A stretch of 64,000 nt of DNA, from NCBI GenBank assembly GCA_963751695.1, contig CAVVVP010000009.1, positions 496,001 through 560,000 on the forward strand. The letters run 5' to 3'. Shown here one piece after another: positions 16,642 to 24,568 of this stretch (position 1 is the stretch's first letter; each line of letters begins with the position of its first letter). Under the pieces are notes generated by a model. It saw only the letters and a list, made by a program, of their open reading frames with translations, had not been told where the DNA came from and did not search any database. The translations under genes and the position numbers were made by a program. The DNA is from SZUA-22 sp963751695. GTDB taxonomy: Bacteria; Bacteroidota; Ignavibacteria; Ignavibacteriales; Melioribacteraceae.

Positions 16642-16842
16642 TTGTTAACGAATAAAAACCTAAGAGCGCAAAATATATTATTAGTTATATCAAGTTATAT
16701 ATTCTATGGTTGGTGGGATTGGCGGTTTCTTTCATTAATAGTATTTAGCTCTGCTATAGATTATCTAGTTGGATTAAGATTGTCTTTGGAAAAAAATGCT
16801 ATTCCAGAGAAAATTATTACTATTTCATCAGTATTGCAATAA
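16642..16842 (+). CDS. MBOAT fragment (second segment)
   Basis: This frame encodes NKNLRAQNILLVISSYIFYGWWDWRF to about residue 55, after which it leaves the protein's true frame and stops at 16842. The TTG at 16642 is not a real start: the true N-terminus comes from ATG 16581 in another frame, separated by one extra base near 16650. Confidence 0.5.
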   Translation: MLTNKNLRAQNILLVISSYIFYGWWDWRFLSLIVFSSAIDYLVGLRLSLEKNAIPEKIITISSVLQ

Positions 16843-17252
16843 ATATTGGATTTCTAGGATTTTTTAAATACTTTGATTTTTTTGCTGAAAGTTTTTCTGA
16901 AGCTTTCACATTATTCGGAAAACATATTGAACCTACAAGACTAAACTTAATACTCCCCGTTGGAATTAGTTTCTATACATTTCAAACATTAAGTTATTCC
17001 ATTGATGTATACAAAAAAAAGATGGAGCCAACAAAAGATTTAGTTGCATTCTTTGCATTTGTTAGCTTTTTCCCACAATTGGTGGCCGGTCCCATTGAGC
17101 GAGCTACAAATTTATTGCCCCAATTTTATAAAAAAAGAATATTTAATCAACAATATGCATCTGATGGTTTACGTCAAATATTATGGGGGCTTTTTAAGAA
17201 AATTGTCATTGCTGATAATGCTGCAGTTTTTGTAAATGAGATATTTACATAA
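16803..17252 (+). CDS. MBOAT fragment (third segment)
   Basis: An open frame from 16803 to 17252 encodes YYYFISIAINIGFLGFFKYF, PVGISFYTFQTLSYSIDVYKKK, the conserved PQLVAGPIERA and LKKIVIADNAAVFVNEIF-like membrane segments of the acyltransferase. The first possible start is inside at 17022 (ATG). It ends at TAA 17250-17252, where removal of one base continues the protein as NFNDHSGSTL in the next frame. Confidence 0.6.
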   Translation, partial: SRENYYYFISIAINIGFLGFFKYFDFFAESFSEAFTLFGKHIEPTRLNLILPVGISFYTFQTLSYSIDVYKKKMEPTKDLVAFFAFVSFFPQLVAGPIERATNLLPQFYKKRIFNQQYASDGLRQILWGLFKKIVIADNAAVFVNEIFT

Positions 17253-17257
17253 CTTTA

Positions 17258-18022
17258 ATGATCATTCTGGCAGTACACTTATTATTAGGAGCATTTTTCT
17301 TTGCTTTTCAAATATATGGGGATTTTTCAGGATATTCAGATATTGCTATTGGAACAGCGCGTTTATTTGGATTCACTTTGATGAAAAATTTTGCTTTTCC
17401 ATATTTTTCCAGAGACATTGCTGAATTTTGGAGGAGGTGGCATATTTCATTGTCCAGTTGGTTTAGAGATTATGTATATATTCCCTTGGGAGGAAGTAGA
17501 GGTAGCTTAAAAATAAAAGTACGAAACATATTTGTAATATTTTTAGTAAGTGGGTTTTGGCATGGAGCTAATTGGACGTTTATAGTCTGGGGATTGGTTA
17601 ATGCAATATATTTTATGCCACTAATGTTGTTGAAGAAAAATCGAATTAATACTAATAATGTTGCAGAAGGAAAACTTTTGCCTAACTTTGTAGAAATTTT
17701 ACAAATTTTTATTACTTTCTTATTAACCTTAATTGCTTGGATATTTTTTAGATCAGAAACACTGAATGGTGCATTTAATTACTTAAGTATCGTATTCTCA
17801 AGTTCGTTATTTGTTTTCCCCCAAATTCAATCCATATTATTTTTGTTAGTTCTGACAATCTTTATCCTTATTGAGTGGGTTCAGAGAGAAAAAAATCATG
17901 CTCTTGAACTTTCTCAATTCTCACTGCCCAAATTAGTTAACTGGAGCTTTTACTCAGCTATTATATTTGTAATTTTGATTTACGGTGGTAAACAACATGA
18001 TTTCATTTACTTCCAATTTTGA
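17258..18022 (+). CDS. MBOAT fragment with the catalytic His (C-terminal part)
   Basis: This 254-residue frame is the largest intact part of the acyltransferase. From about 17282 it reads LLGAFFFAFQIYGDFSGYSDIAIGTARLFGF, AEFWRRWHISLSSWFRDYVYIPLGGSRG and FLVSGFWHGANWTFIVWGL, containing both conserved His regions. Four further hydrophobic segments follow. The codons before 17282 in this frame do not match the family, so the start at 17258 is artificial. Confidence 0.7.
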   Translation: MIILAVHLLLGAFFFAFQIYGDFSGYSDIAIGTARLFGFTLMKNFAFPYFSRDIAEFWRRWHISLSSWFRDYVYIPLGGSRGSLKIKVRNIFVIFLVSGFWHGANWTFIVWGLVNAIYFMPLMLLKKNRINTNNVAEGKLLPNFVEILQIFITFLLTLIAWIFFRSETLNGAFNYLSIVFSSSLFVFPQIQSILFLLVLTIFILIEWVQREKNHALELSQFSLPKLVNWSFYSAIIFVILIYGGKQHDFIYFQF

Positions 18023-18023
18023 T

Positions 18024-19088
18024 ATGTCCATGAAACCTTTTTTAATAAAATTTTTCTCTTTTATCTTTTTCTTTGTAATTGTTATTGAAATACTTTCTAG
18101 AGTACTAATAGATCCCCTATACTTTGGCAAAATAGATGATTATACTGTAAAAGGTATAAATGCAAAAGAATTTTATCTAAATTCTAAAACAAAGCACGTT
18201 GATTATCTTTTTATTGGTAGTTCTAGAGTTAGAGCTTCAATTAATCAAAGAATTGTTAAGCAATTTGCTCCTGGTAAAACAGTTATCCTTGCGGGTAGGG
18301 CAAATTCTACAGCAGCCTTGCATTATCAGGCCTTGAAAAGGAAAACATCATTGTATCCAAATTTCTTAAACGGAGCAACAGTTTTTATTGAAATGGTTGG
18401 ATCAAGTATTTATCATGAAAACTTCAAAGAGAATCAATTAAAAATATATGAACCAATAATTAAGAACAGTAATGCTGCTCCACACCTGCTTTTACCTTAT
18501 ATTGGAATTAGTGATTTTATTGATTTTTTAAAATTCTCTCCAAATAGTTTTCCCATTAAAATCGAAATGACTCTGTTGTTTTTAAGTTCAACTTATAGAG
18601 GTATCCCTTTTTTCCATGAAAAATTAAAAAGATTTGATTTTAAAATTTCAAAATCAAATTCATCAAATCTCATGTCTGATGAGGGCGCAATAAGGAATGA
18701 TAAAGTAGAGCTATCAAGGTTGAGAGCAAGAGATGTAGCCGATACCCTTATAAAAATGCAAAAATATTCTAATGTTCTTACTAAGAAATCTTTAGATGAA
18801 AGTTATATTGCTCAATTTGATTCATTGATCAGTTCAAATGGAGGGAAATTATTTATATTCAAAATTCCTTCTCATTCAGTTATTGATGAGGTTTATAGAA
18901 CCAAAGTTGAACAAAGTAACAAAATTACATTTATTGAATGGGCGAAAGAAAGAAATATTAAAATCATTGATTACTTAGGTTTTACTTTCAACGATTCAGA
19001 TTTTCCTGATTATTGGCATCTAAGTAGGGAAAGGAGAGATGAATTTACAACTCTCCTACTTACAAAATATTCAAGAATACAAAAGTAA
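18024..19088 (+). CDS. SGNH-type hydrolase/acetyltransferase partner of MBOAT (AlgJ/DltD-like role)
   Basis: I choose ATG 18024, one base after the MBOAT stop, giving 354 residues; an upstream in-frame GTG at 17985 would overlap the MBOAT end. The N-terminus is one membrane anchor (LIKFFSFIFFFVIVIEILS). The outside domain has LFIGSSRVRASIN near residue 60 (the G-x-S block with the nucleophile Ser) and FPDYWHLSRERRDEF near residue 328 (the D-x-x-H block). In alginate- and DltB/DltD-type systems such proteins work with MBOAT to place acyl groups on the polymer. That role is inferred from order and fold. Confidence 0.7.
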   Translation: MSMKPFLIKFFSFIFFFVIVIEILSRVLIDPLYFGKIDDYTVKGINAKEFYLNSKTKHVDYLFIGSSRVRASINQRIVKQFAPGKTVILAGRANSTAALHYQALKRKTSLYPNFLNGATVFIEMVGSSIYHENFKENQLKIYEPIIKNSNAAPHLLLPYIGISDFIDFLKFSPNSFPIKIEMTLLFLSSTYRGIPFFHEKLKRFDFKISKSNSSNLMSDEGAIRNDKVELSRLRARDVADTLIKMQKYSNVLTKKSLDESYIAQFDSLISSNGGKLFIFKIPSHSVIDEVYRTKVEQSNKITFIEWAKERNIKIIDYLGFTFNDSDFPDYWHLSRERRDEFTTLLLTKYSRIQK

Positions 19089-19141
19089 CTAAATTGATTA
19101 CATAGTAATAATATATATTTATAATTATTCACTTTTATATT

Positions 19142-20098
19142 CTACAATGGTTCCATTCTTAAATATTCAGTTGTATTCTTTTTATGTATAATGTCCTGAA
19201 TAACATTTTCAACTTGTTCTGGAGTATAATTCAATTCCTTAGCAATTTCCTCGTTTGTAAATCCTTTTTCCCAACCTAACCAAATTATATCAAGAGTTTG
19301 ATAAGGTAGTCTATAAAAAAATTCTTCTTGAGTTTGCTCAGCACTGTAAGTATCAGTAGTGGGAACTCTTCTTCTTATCTCAGCGGGAACTCCTAGATAC
19401 TCGGCCAATTGGTAAACTTGAGTTTTGAATAAATGTGCAATTGGTTTTACATCAGCACCACCATCTCCATATTTAACAAAGAATCCTTGTTCATGCTCAT
19501 TTTTGTTTCCTGTACCTATAACTGCATAATTTTTTGCGTCAGCATGAAAATATAGCATACTCATTCTGGATCTTTGTTTGAAGTTTGATGCTCCTACAAT
19601 CTCTAAGTACTCGCTAACAGGAAGACGTTTTGTTTGTTCAATACCTTCGGGAGAAATAATCATTATTTGAAATATATTTAATGTATTAGAGTTGAGGAGG
19701 TTATCTGGGAGAATAATCTTTGCTTTGTAGCTTTGATCATATTCCGGAAAAACTCTCTTGATTGCTTCATCTCTTCTTCGATAGACCCCAAAACCCTCAA
19801 GTGCGCCAGTTATATCTTCAATAATGTAGTCTACCCCAAAAGTTTTTGTAAGTTCTCTTGCTAAGCTATAATTATCTTTGCTTGATTCTTTTTCAGGAAG
19901 CATTATCCCAACAACTTTTTTTGGACCAAAAGCTTTTGCGCAGAGGGCAAGTACCACGGAAGAATCTATACCACCACTTATACCTACTACAGCACCTCTT
20001 TTCTTTATCACATTCCGAAGGTCACTGCGTAATTTTTCTATAATTTTGTCAGTTTCCTTTTGAGGATCTATCTTCATTAGGTTTTCAAGTGTACTCAT
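19142..20098 (-). CDS. nadE: NAD synthase-family (NadE) ATP-dependent amidating enzyme
   Basis: The 318-residue protein has the N-type ATP pyrophosphatase motif VVGISGGIDSSVVLAL (residues 37-50), YAVIGTGNKNEHEQGFFVKYGDGGADVKPIAHLFKTQV and VPTTDTYSAEQTQEEFFY, matching NadE blocks for ATP, deamido-NAD and ammonia use. No glutaminase domain is attached, so it should use free ammonia. It is longer than the 245-275 residues of E. coli-type NadE. It lies 30 bases after the asparagine synthetase gene on the same strand in an acyl carrier cassette. It may be the housekeeping NAD synthase or a paralogue amidating another adenylated acid; sequence alone cannot decide. Confidence 0.8.
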   Translation of the reverse strand: MSTLENLMKIDPQKETDKIIEKLRSDLRNVIKKRGAVVGISGGIDSSVVLALCAKAFGPKKVVGIMLPEKESSKDNYSLARELTKTFGVDYIIEDITGALEGFGVYRRRDEAIKRVFPEYDQSYKAKIILPDNLLNSNTLNIFQIMIISPEGIEQTKRLPVSEYLEIVGASNFKQRSRMSMLYFHADAKNYAVIGTGNKNEHEQGFFVKYGDGGADVKPIAHLFKTQVYQLAEYLGVPAEIRRRVPTTDTYSAEQTQEEFFYRLPYQTLDIIWLGWEKGFTNEEIAKELNYTPEQVENVIQDIIHKKNTTEYLRMEPL

Positions 20099-20128
20099 GT
20101 TTTCTCCATTCTTATATCAAAAATATTT

Positions 20129-22102
20129 TTAATTCTTTCTTCTTTTATCAATCACAAGATCGAAGCTTTTTTCTGCATTTGCTATTTGATTATTTCGGAT
20201 AAACTTATCAAAAATTACTTGGGTAGAAAATATACCGGTAAGAGCCATATTATCCCACTCATTTATATTGTCAAATCTAGAGATTTTCTTAAACAGTTTG
20301 TCAGTTTTAATTTCATTAAATATTGCTGCATTTCTAATAGCCTCACGTGAACAATATTTTTCAAAATTTCCAGAGTTGGTTTTCGAAAGTAAACTTTGCT
20401 TTATTGGTGCTCGATAAGGATGCTTAGCTCTATTTACTATTTTTTTTGGAAGAACATCCCTGTAAGATTTTTTTAAAAGAAATTTTTCGTTCATTCCAAA
20501 TATTTTGTATTTGGATGGTACTTTTGCCATATAGTCAATCAGACGATGATCTAAAAAGGGGAATCTGATTTCCACTGAATTTGCCATTGCGACTCTATCA
20601 CCTTGTGATGACAATAGATAATTGCTTAAAAAAGTAGTTATTTCTAAGAACTGTGACTTTGAAAGTGAATCTCTGCTACTAAAACGCTCAGGTAAATAAT
20701 CATTAAATCTATTATAGAAATCAAGATCTGAGGAGTATTTAAAATCATCAGAAATGAAATTTGTCAACTTTCTAGTGTTTTGCCATCTGATTTGATGAGA
20801 AAAATAGGGGAATTGTGGTTGATCAATTCCAACACCAAAGAAAGATTTCAACATTGGACGCAACTTTTCGTCATTTAAAATATATGGATAAAGTTTTCCT
20901 AATAGTAGTGGGCGTAAATCTGACTGAGGATTTCTTGCCCAAAACTGCCTAGCTTTAGCTTCTCTGAAAATGTTGTAACCTCCAAAAACTTCATCTGCAC
21001 CCTCACCAGTTAACACGACTTTTAAACCGTTATTATGAACAAGGTTGGATAAAAGATAAAGTGGTACCGGAGCTGTGCGAAGTATAGGTTTTTCAATATG
21101 CCATAATACATTCGGAAAGTGCGATCCAATATCATTATTCTTAGCAATGACCTCAAGGTGATGAGTCTGAAGCTGATCTAACATTTCTTTTTGATAACTT
21201 CCCTCATCGAAATTTTTGTCCTCAAACCGAATTCCGAAGGTATTTAGTTCATTATTAAAACTAGAATTGACAATTGTGGTAATTATTGAGGAATCAAGAC
21301 CACCACTAAGGTAGGCGCCGACAGGAACATCAGCGCGAAGTCTTAATTTTATTGAGTCATACAAAAGGGATTTAATCTCTTCAGTGATGCTATTCAATGG
21401 TACGCTAAGTTGATCTGTTTCAGAATAATATGGATATCTCCAATAGTTATTTATTGTAAAATTTCCATTTGAAATTTTCAAGTAGCATCCAGGTGGAACT
21501 TCTTTAATGTTATCAAATATGGTCTCACCAGGTAGGGGAGTCCAATAACTAAAAATCTGATCTAAACCTTGTGAACTTATACTTCTTGAAATATTTTTTT
21601 GAGTGAAAATGGATTTGACTTCAGAAGAAAAATAGAGCTGATTATTAGAAACGGTATAGTGTAAGGGTCTAATTCCAATTCTGTCTCTTGCAAGAATAGT
21701 CTCTCTCTTAGTTGAATCCCAAATGGCAAATGCAAACTGACCATTCAGGTCTTCTAATAGATTGATTCCCTTTTCTTCATAAAGATGAAGTATGACTTCC
21801 GTATCGGTACTTGTGTAAAATTCGTGACCTTTATTTTGAAGGAAATCACGGAGTTCAGTATAGTTAAATATTTCACCATTGAAAACAATCCATAAAGTCT
21901 TATCTTCGTTATGAATTGGTTGGATGCCTCCTTCAATACCAATAATACTTAGCCTGGAATGAGCCAATCCTGCCCAATCATCAACATAAACACCCCATTC
22001 GTCAGGACCTCTATGATCGAGCACGGAGATCATATCTTTGAGCTGGGGAATTTCTATTTTTTTAGGCTCTTTAAGATTTAGGATTCCAGAGATTCCACAC
22101 AT
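20129..22102 (-). CDS. asnB: Glutamine-dependent asparagine synthetase-type amidotransferase
   Basis: The 657-residue protein begins MCGISGIL, so Cys2 is available as the glutaminase nucleophile. The N-terminal domain has LDHRGPDEWGV, LAHSRLSIIG and WIVFNGEIFNYTEL. The C-terminal synthase domain has the PP-loop VGAYLSGGLDSSIIT near residue 265 and LTGEGADEVFGGYNIFREA, then SVEIRFPFLDHRLIDYM. AsnB-type enzymes activate a carboxylate with ATP and attach glutamine-derived ammonia. Paralogues in glycan clusters amidate uronic acids or carrier-bound acids. It follows the acyl carrier protein by only six bases, which argues for a cassette-specific substrate. Confidence 0.88.
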   Translation of the reverse strand: MCGISGILNLKEPKKIEIPQLKDMISVLDHRGPDEWGVYVDDWAGLAHSRLSIIGIEGGIQPIHNEDKTLWIVFNGEIFNYTELRDFLQNKGHEFYTSTDTEVILHLYEEKGINLLEDLNGQFAFAIWDSTKRETILARDRIGIRPLHYTVSNNQLYFSSEVKSIFTQKNISRSISSQGLDQIFSYWTPLPGETIFDNIKEVPPGCYLKISNGNFTINNYWRYPYYSETDQLSVPLNSITEEIKSLLYDSIKLRLRADVPVGAYLSGGLDSSIITTIVNSSFNNELNTFGIRFEDKNFDEGSYQKEMLDQLQTHHLEVIAKNNDIGSHFPNVLWHIEKPILRTAPVPLYLLSNLVHNNGLKVVLTGEGADEVFGGYNIFREAKARQFWARNPQSDLRPLLLGKLYPYILNDEKLRPMLKSFFGVGIDQPQFPYFSHQIRWQNTRKLTNFISDDFKYSSDLDFYNRFNDYLPERFSSRDSLSKSQFLEITTFLSNYLLSSQGDRVAMANSVEIRFPFLDHRLIDYMAKVPSKYKIFGMNEKFLLKKSYRDVLPKKIVNRAKHPYRAPIKQSLLSKTNSGNFEKYCSREAIRNAAIFNEIKTDKLFKKISRFDNINEWDNMALTGIFSTQVIFDKFIRNNQIANAEKSFDLVIDKRRKN

Positions 22103-22108
22103 AATAAT

Positions 22109-22363
22109 TTATGCTGGATTTTCGGATTGTTTTTTTGAAACAAAATCTGAAACATTTTTTACTGAAGAAAAGTTCTCTTGCACAATCTCATCATCAGAAA
22201 TTGAAAGATCATATGTTTCTTCAACAAAACAGACAAGTTCTAATATGCCTGTTGAGTCAATTATACTACTTTCGAAAAAATCTGTATTGTCCTCTAATTT
22301 ATCTCCCTCACCAAAGAGAAAGTTTTCTACAACAAATTCTTTTATACTTTCACTATTATTCAT
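22109..22363 (-). CDS. Acyl carrier protein
   Basis: An 84-residue acidic protein with the helix pattern of an acyl/peptidyl carrier. The phosphopantetheine site is Ser37 in IIDSTGILELVCFVEE (usual form DSL). It is not the fatty-acid ACP, which carries LGADSLD; the Thr after Ser marks a specialised carrier. It is the first gene after a strong sigma-54-like site and is followed at once by the amidotransferase gene, so acid activation, loading and amidation may happen on this carrier. Confidence 0.8.
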   Translation of the reverse strand: MNNSESIKEFVVENFLFGEGDKLEDNTDFFESSIIDSTGILELVCFVEETYDLSISDDEIVQENFSSVKNVSDFVSKKQSENPA

Positions 22364-22408
22364 AGAATAAACTACCTTTTGTTAATTAATCAATTTATTG
22401 TTCAAATA

Positions 22409-22424
22409 TGCAATTTCAATGCCA
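22409..22424 (-). promoter_or_regulatory. Candidate sigma-54 promoter (best match of the four)
   Basis: Read on the minus strand the site is TGGCAT, five bases, TTGCA. GG and GC are both present with ten bases between, and only one base of the -24 element differs from consensus. It ends 45 bases before the start codon of the acyl carrier gene, inside the 157-base gap after the VOC gene. Confidence 0.55.
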
Positions 22425-22520
22425 ATTATAATACCTATTAAAACTTAGATTTTCAATAGATGTTAAGTTAAATAGATAAGATTTATTAAACCAGAGTTAA
22501 GATTTTCATTAACACGAAAA

Positions 22521-22937
22521 TTACTCAATTAATTTTGCTTTTATATCTGAGTCTATTAGTTCAATATTCAATCCTTGTTTTGCGAACATAAATGCTATGG
22601 GATTGTTACCAAAGGCTTCACCTGGTTCTGGGGGAGATATCAACCTTAGTTTTTTCTCCTGCAGAGTTTTTATTTGTTCGTTAATATTGTCACATTTAAA
22701 CCCGATGTGGTGCAATCCTCCACCTTTCTTAGCTAGACCAAATGCCGGGGAAGATTGATCAATTGGTTCTACTAATTTAATCAGGATTGAACCCTCTTTT
22801 TTCATAAATACCACTTTTACCTTTTGTCTTGAATTTATAACAACTTCCGTCATTTGTGTATAGCCGAAGATACTACTCCAATGGAGAATTCCTTCCTCAA
22901 TCGATTTTACTACAACTCCTAAGTGATCTACTATCAT
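22521..22937 (-). CDS. VOC-family protein (methylmalonyl-CoA epimerase-like)
   Basis: I start at ATG 22937 (an in-frame TTG lies 9 bases upstream), giving 138 residues. The protein has the paired beta-alpha-beta3 units of the vicinal oxygen chelate fold: DHLGVVVKSIEEG at the N-terminus and GGGLHHIGFKCDNINEQI in the second unit, ending in GLNIELIDSD. The two His and a Glu in these places are the usual metal ligands. The closest look is to methylmalonyl-CoA epimerases, which shift a proton next to a thioester carbonyl. In this cassette it might epimerise a carrier- or CoA-bound acid; that is inference. Confidence 0.75.
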   Translation of the reverse strand: MIVDHLGVVVKSIEEGILHWSSIFGYTQMTEVVINSRQKVKVVFMKKEGSILIKLVEPIDQSSPAFGLAKKGGGLHHIGFKCDNINEQIKTLQEKKLRLISPPEPGEAFGNNPIAFMFAKQGLNIELIDSDIKAKLIE

Positions 22938-22995
22938 TTCTTTCAAATGCTCTTATAAATTTAAAATTTAATTTGTGTCAATAAATTTAAACTCA

Positions 22996-24423
22996 TTATT
23001 CTAGACCAGAAAATATTTTCAATTTCTTATAATCTCTTTTCCCCGTATCTGTGACAGGAATAAGATCAATATTTCTAATTGATAATACTGAATTATGCAA
23101 TTTATATATTTTTTTTATTTTATTATTTACTTCAAATTTCATGCTGTCATTAGCTGTTTGAATAAATATTTCTAGTTTATCATCCTGACCAATACAAGCT
23201 GTAGGAATATGGAATTCATTCTCAATCATTCTTTCCAATTCATCAAGACTAATTCGTAATCCAAAAATCTTAATAAATCTTTTTGCTCTACCTGTAATGT
23301 AAAAAAAACCATCCTTATCCTTTTTTCCCAAATCTCCAGTGAAAAGAGTTCCCTTCAATTCATCATCAGCGGATAAAGAGGTTCTGTTTGTTGCATATCC
23401 AAGCATAACATTATCACCTTGATAGACAATCTCACCTTGATCTGCTGTATGATCTATCATATTTCCATCGCTCGAAAAATTCAATTTACCCCCTGGAATG
23501 GGTATACCTATGGACCCATATTTATTACTTAACTGATTAGGAGGAACAAATGATATTCTTGCTGTCGCTTCAGTTTGACCATACATTACATAAAATTTAA
23601 TTTTTTTCTTTTTAGCATATTCTGAAAAATACTTTTGATAAGTTTCACTAAGGTTACCTCCAGCCTGAGTTAAAGTTCTTAATGTTGGAAGTTGTAATTT
23701 GTCAAATTTCGTTTTATATAATAATTGATAACTGTAGGGTACCCCAGCAAAAGAAGTACACTGATTTTCATTAAAAATTTTCCAAAAATTTCTTAAGACT
23801 ATTGAGCCATCTGTTAAAACTATTGTTGCTCCAGCCAAAAGATGACTATTAATTATAGATAAGCCGTAAGAATAACTCATTGGAAGACTGGTAATTGGTC
23901 TCTCATCAGAAGAAATTTTCAAATACTCAACGATAGACTTAGCATTAGCTTGTAGGTTTTTGTAGCTTAATCTAACTAGTTTTGAACTACCTGTGGTTCC
24001 AGAGGTTGACAATAAAACTGCTGTATCTGCAAATATATTATAATCAGAACTTATTCTTTTTATAGTACTGAAAAATATCCCATTTGTAACAACTCTACTG
24101 TTATAATTTTGAAATGATCTTTGATTGTTTGTCAAAATATATTCAGGTTTATAGGTACTGATGAGTTTATCTAACAACTGAACATCAAGTTTAGAATCTA
24201 ATAACAAAACAGTTACTTTAGATCGAAGCAAAGATAAATAACTCAAGATACTTTCAAATGAATTATCGCATAAAAGAAAAGCTAGTCGTTTTTTATCCGA
24301 TTTTAAATATCTGCATAGTTGATTAGATAGTTGATCAAGTTGGTAGTAGGTAATTTCTTTTCCAACATTAGTATCAATTAAAGCTATGTTATTAAAAATA
24401 GTCCTATTGAAATTCCAAAACAT
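22996..24423 (-). CDS. AMP-dependent acid-CoA/ACP ligase
   Basis: The 475-residue enzyme has the adenylate-forming motifs in order: AVLLSTSGTTGSSKLVRLSY (residues 135-154, ATP phosphate loop), FYVMYGQTEATARIS (A5), FTGDLGKKDKDGFFYITGRAKRFIKIFGLRIS (A7-A8 hinge), and DTGKRDYKKL near the end with the catalytic Lys. It is shorter than typical acyl-CoA synthetases (about 520-550). Such enzymes adenylate a carboxylic acid and transfer it to CoA or a carrier. With the acyl carrier protein downstream, direct loading of that carrier is plausible. The gene is probably first in the cassette transcript. Confidence 0.85.
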   Translation of the reverse strand: MFWNFNRTIFNNIALIDTNVGKEITYYQLDQLSNQLCRYLKSDKKRLAFLLCDNSFESILSYLSLLRSKVTVLLLDSKLDVQLLDKLISTYKPEYILTNNQRSFQNYNSRVVTNGIFFSTIKRISSDYNIFADTAVLLSTSGTTGSSKLVRLSYKNLQANAKSIVEYLKISSDERPITSLPMSYSYGLSIINSHLLAGATIVLTDGSIVLRNFWKIFNENQCTSFAGVPYSYQLLYKTKFDKLQLPTLRTLTQAGGNLSETYQKYFSEYAKKKKIKFYVMYGQTEATARISFVPPNQLSNKYGSIGIPIPGGKLNFSSDGNMIDHTADQGEIVYQGDNVMLGYATNRTSLSADDELKGTLFTGDLGKKDKDGFFYITGRAKRFIKIFGLRISLDELERMIENEFHIPTACIGQDDKLEIFIQTANDSMKFEVNNKIKKIYKLHNSVLSIRNIDLIPVTDTGKRDYKKLKIFSGLE

Positions 24424-24515
24424 AAATACTTGTATAATTTAATAAATTTTAAAAAGTAGATAGATTATCCATAAATATAGTGTAAAGTTTTCTTTATTTA
24501 GTATATAATAATTTT

Positions 24516-24554
24516 ACTATAAAAAATCCTCCCAAAAGGAGGATTTTTTATAGT
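24516..24554 (-). terminator. Rho-independent terminator
   Basis: A 17-bp perfect inverted repeat (arms 24516-24532 and 24538-24554, five-base loop) contains a TCCTCC/GGAGGA core beside A6 and T6 runs. It follows, on the minus strand, the stop of the T9SS-type gene at 24569. Because both sides have A/T runs it may work in both directions. Confidence 0.85.
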
Positions 24555-24568
24555 AACCCAGCAATGAA

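Larger units (their letters stand above)
16581..18022 (+). pseudogene. MBOAT O-acyltransferase (AlgI-like), four frame breaks
   Basis: The gene starts at ATG 16581 (LFNSIEFAIFLPIVFIFYWF) and runs to TGA 18020-18022, but only as pieces in different frames: 16581-16650, 16650-16803, 16803-17250, 17250-17282 and 17282-18022. Joined, they give the full AlgI/DltB-type order: YIFYGWWDWRFLSLI, GFLGFFKYFDFF, LPVGISFYTFQTLSYSIDVY, PQLVAGPIERA, GDFSGYSDIAIG, FWRRWHISLSSWFRDYVYIPLGG and FWHGANWTFIVWG with the catalytic His. MBOAT proteins move an acyl (usually acetyl) group across the membrane for polymer O-acylation. The breaks need three one-base extra and one missing base. Everything between them is conserved, so loss is recent or the sequence has errors. 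Confidence 0.75.

Noticed and set aside
17985..18023. Longer N-terminus of the SGNH protein starting at GTG 17985.
   Set aside because: It would overlap the MBOAT end, adds no recognisable sequence, and the signal anchor begins after 18024.
19142..24423. An exosortase/PEP-CTERM-type system, because AsnB, ligase and carrier genes occur in such clusters.
   Set aside because: No exosortase or PEP-CTERM protein is present in the window.
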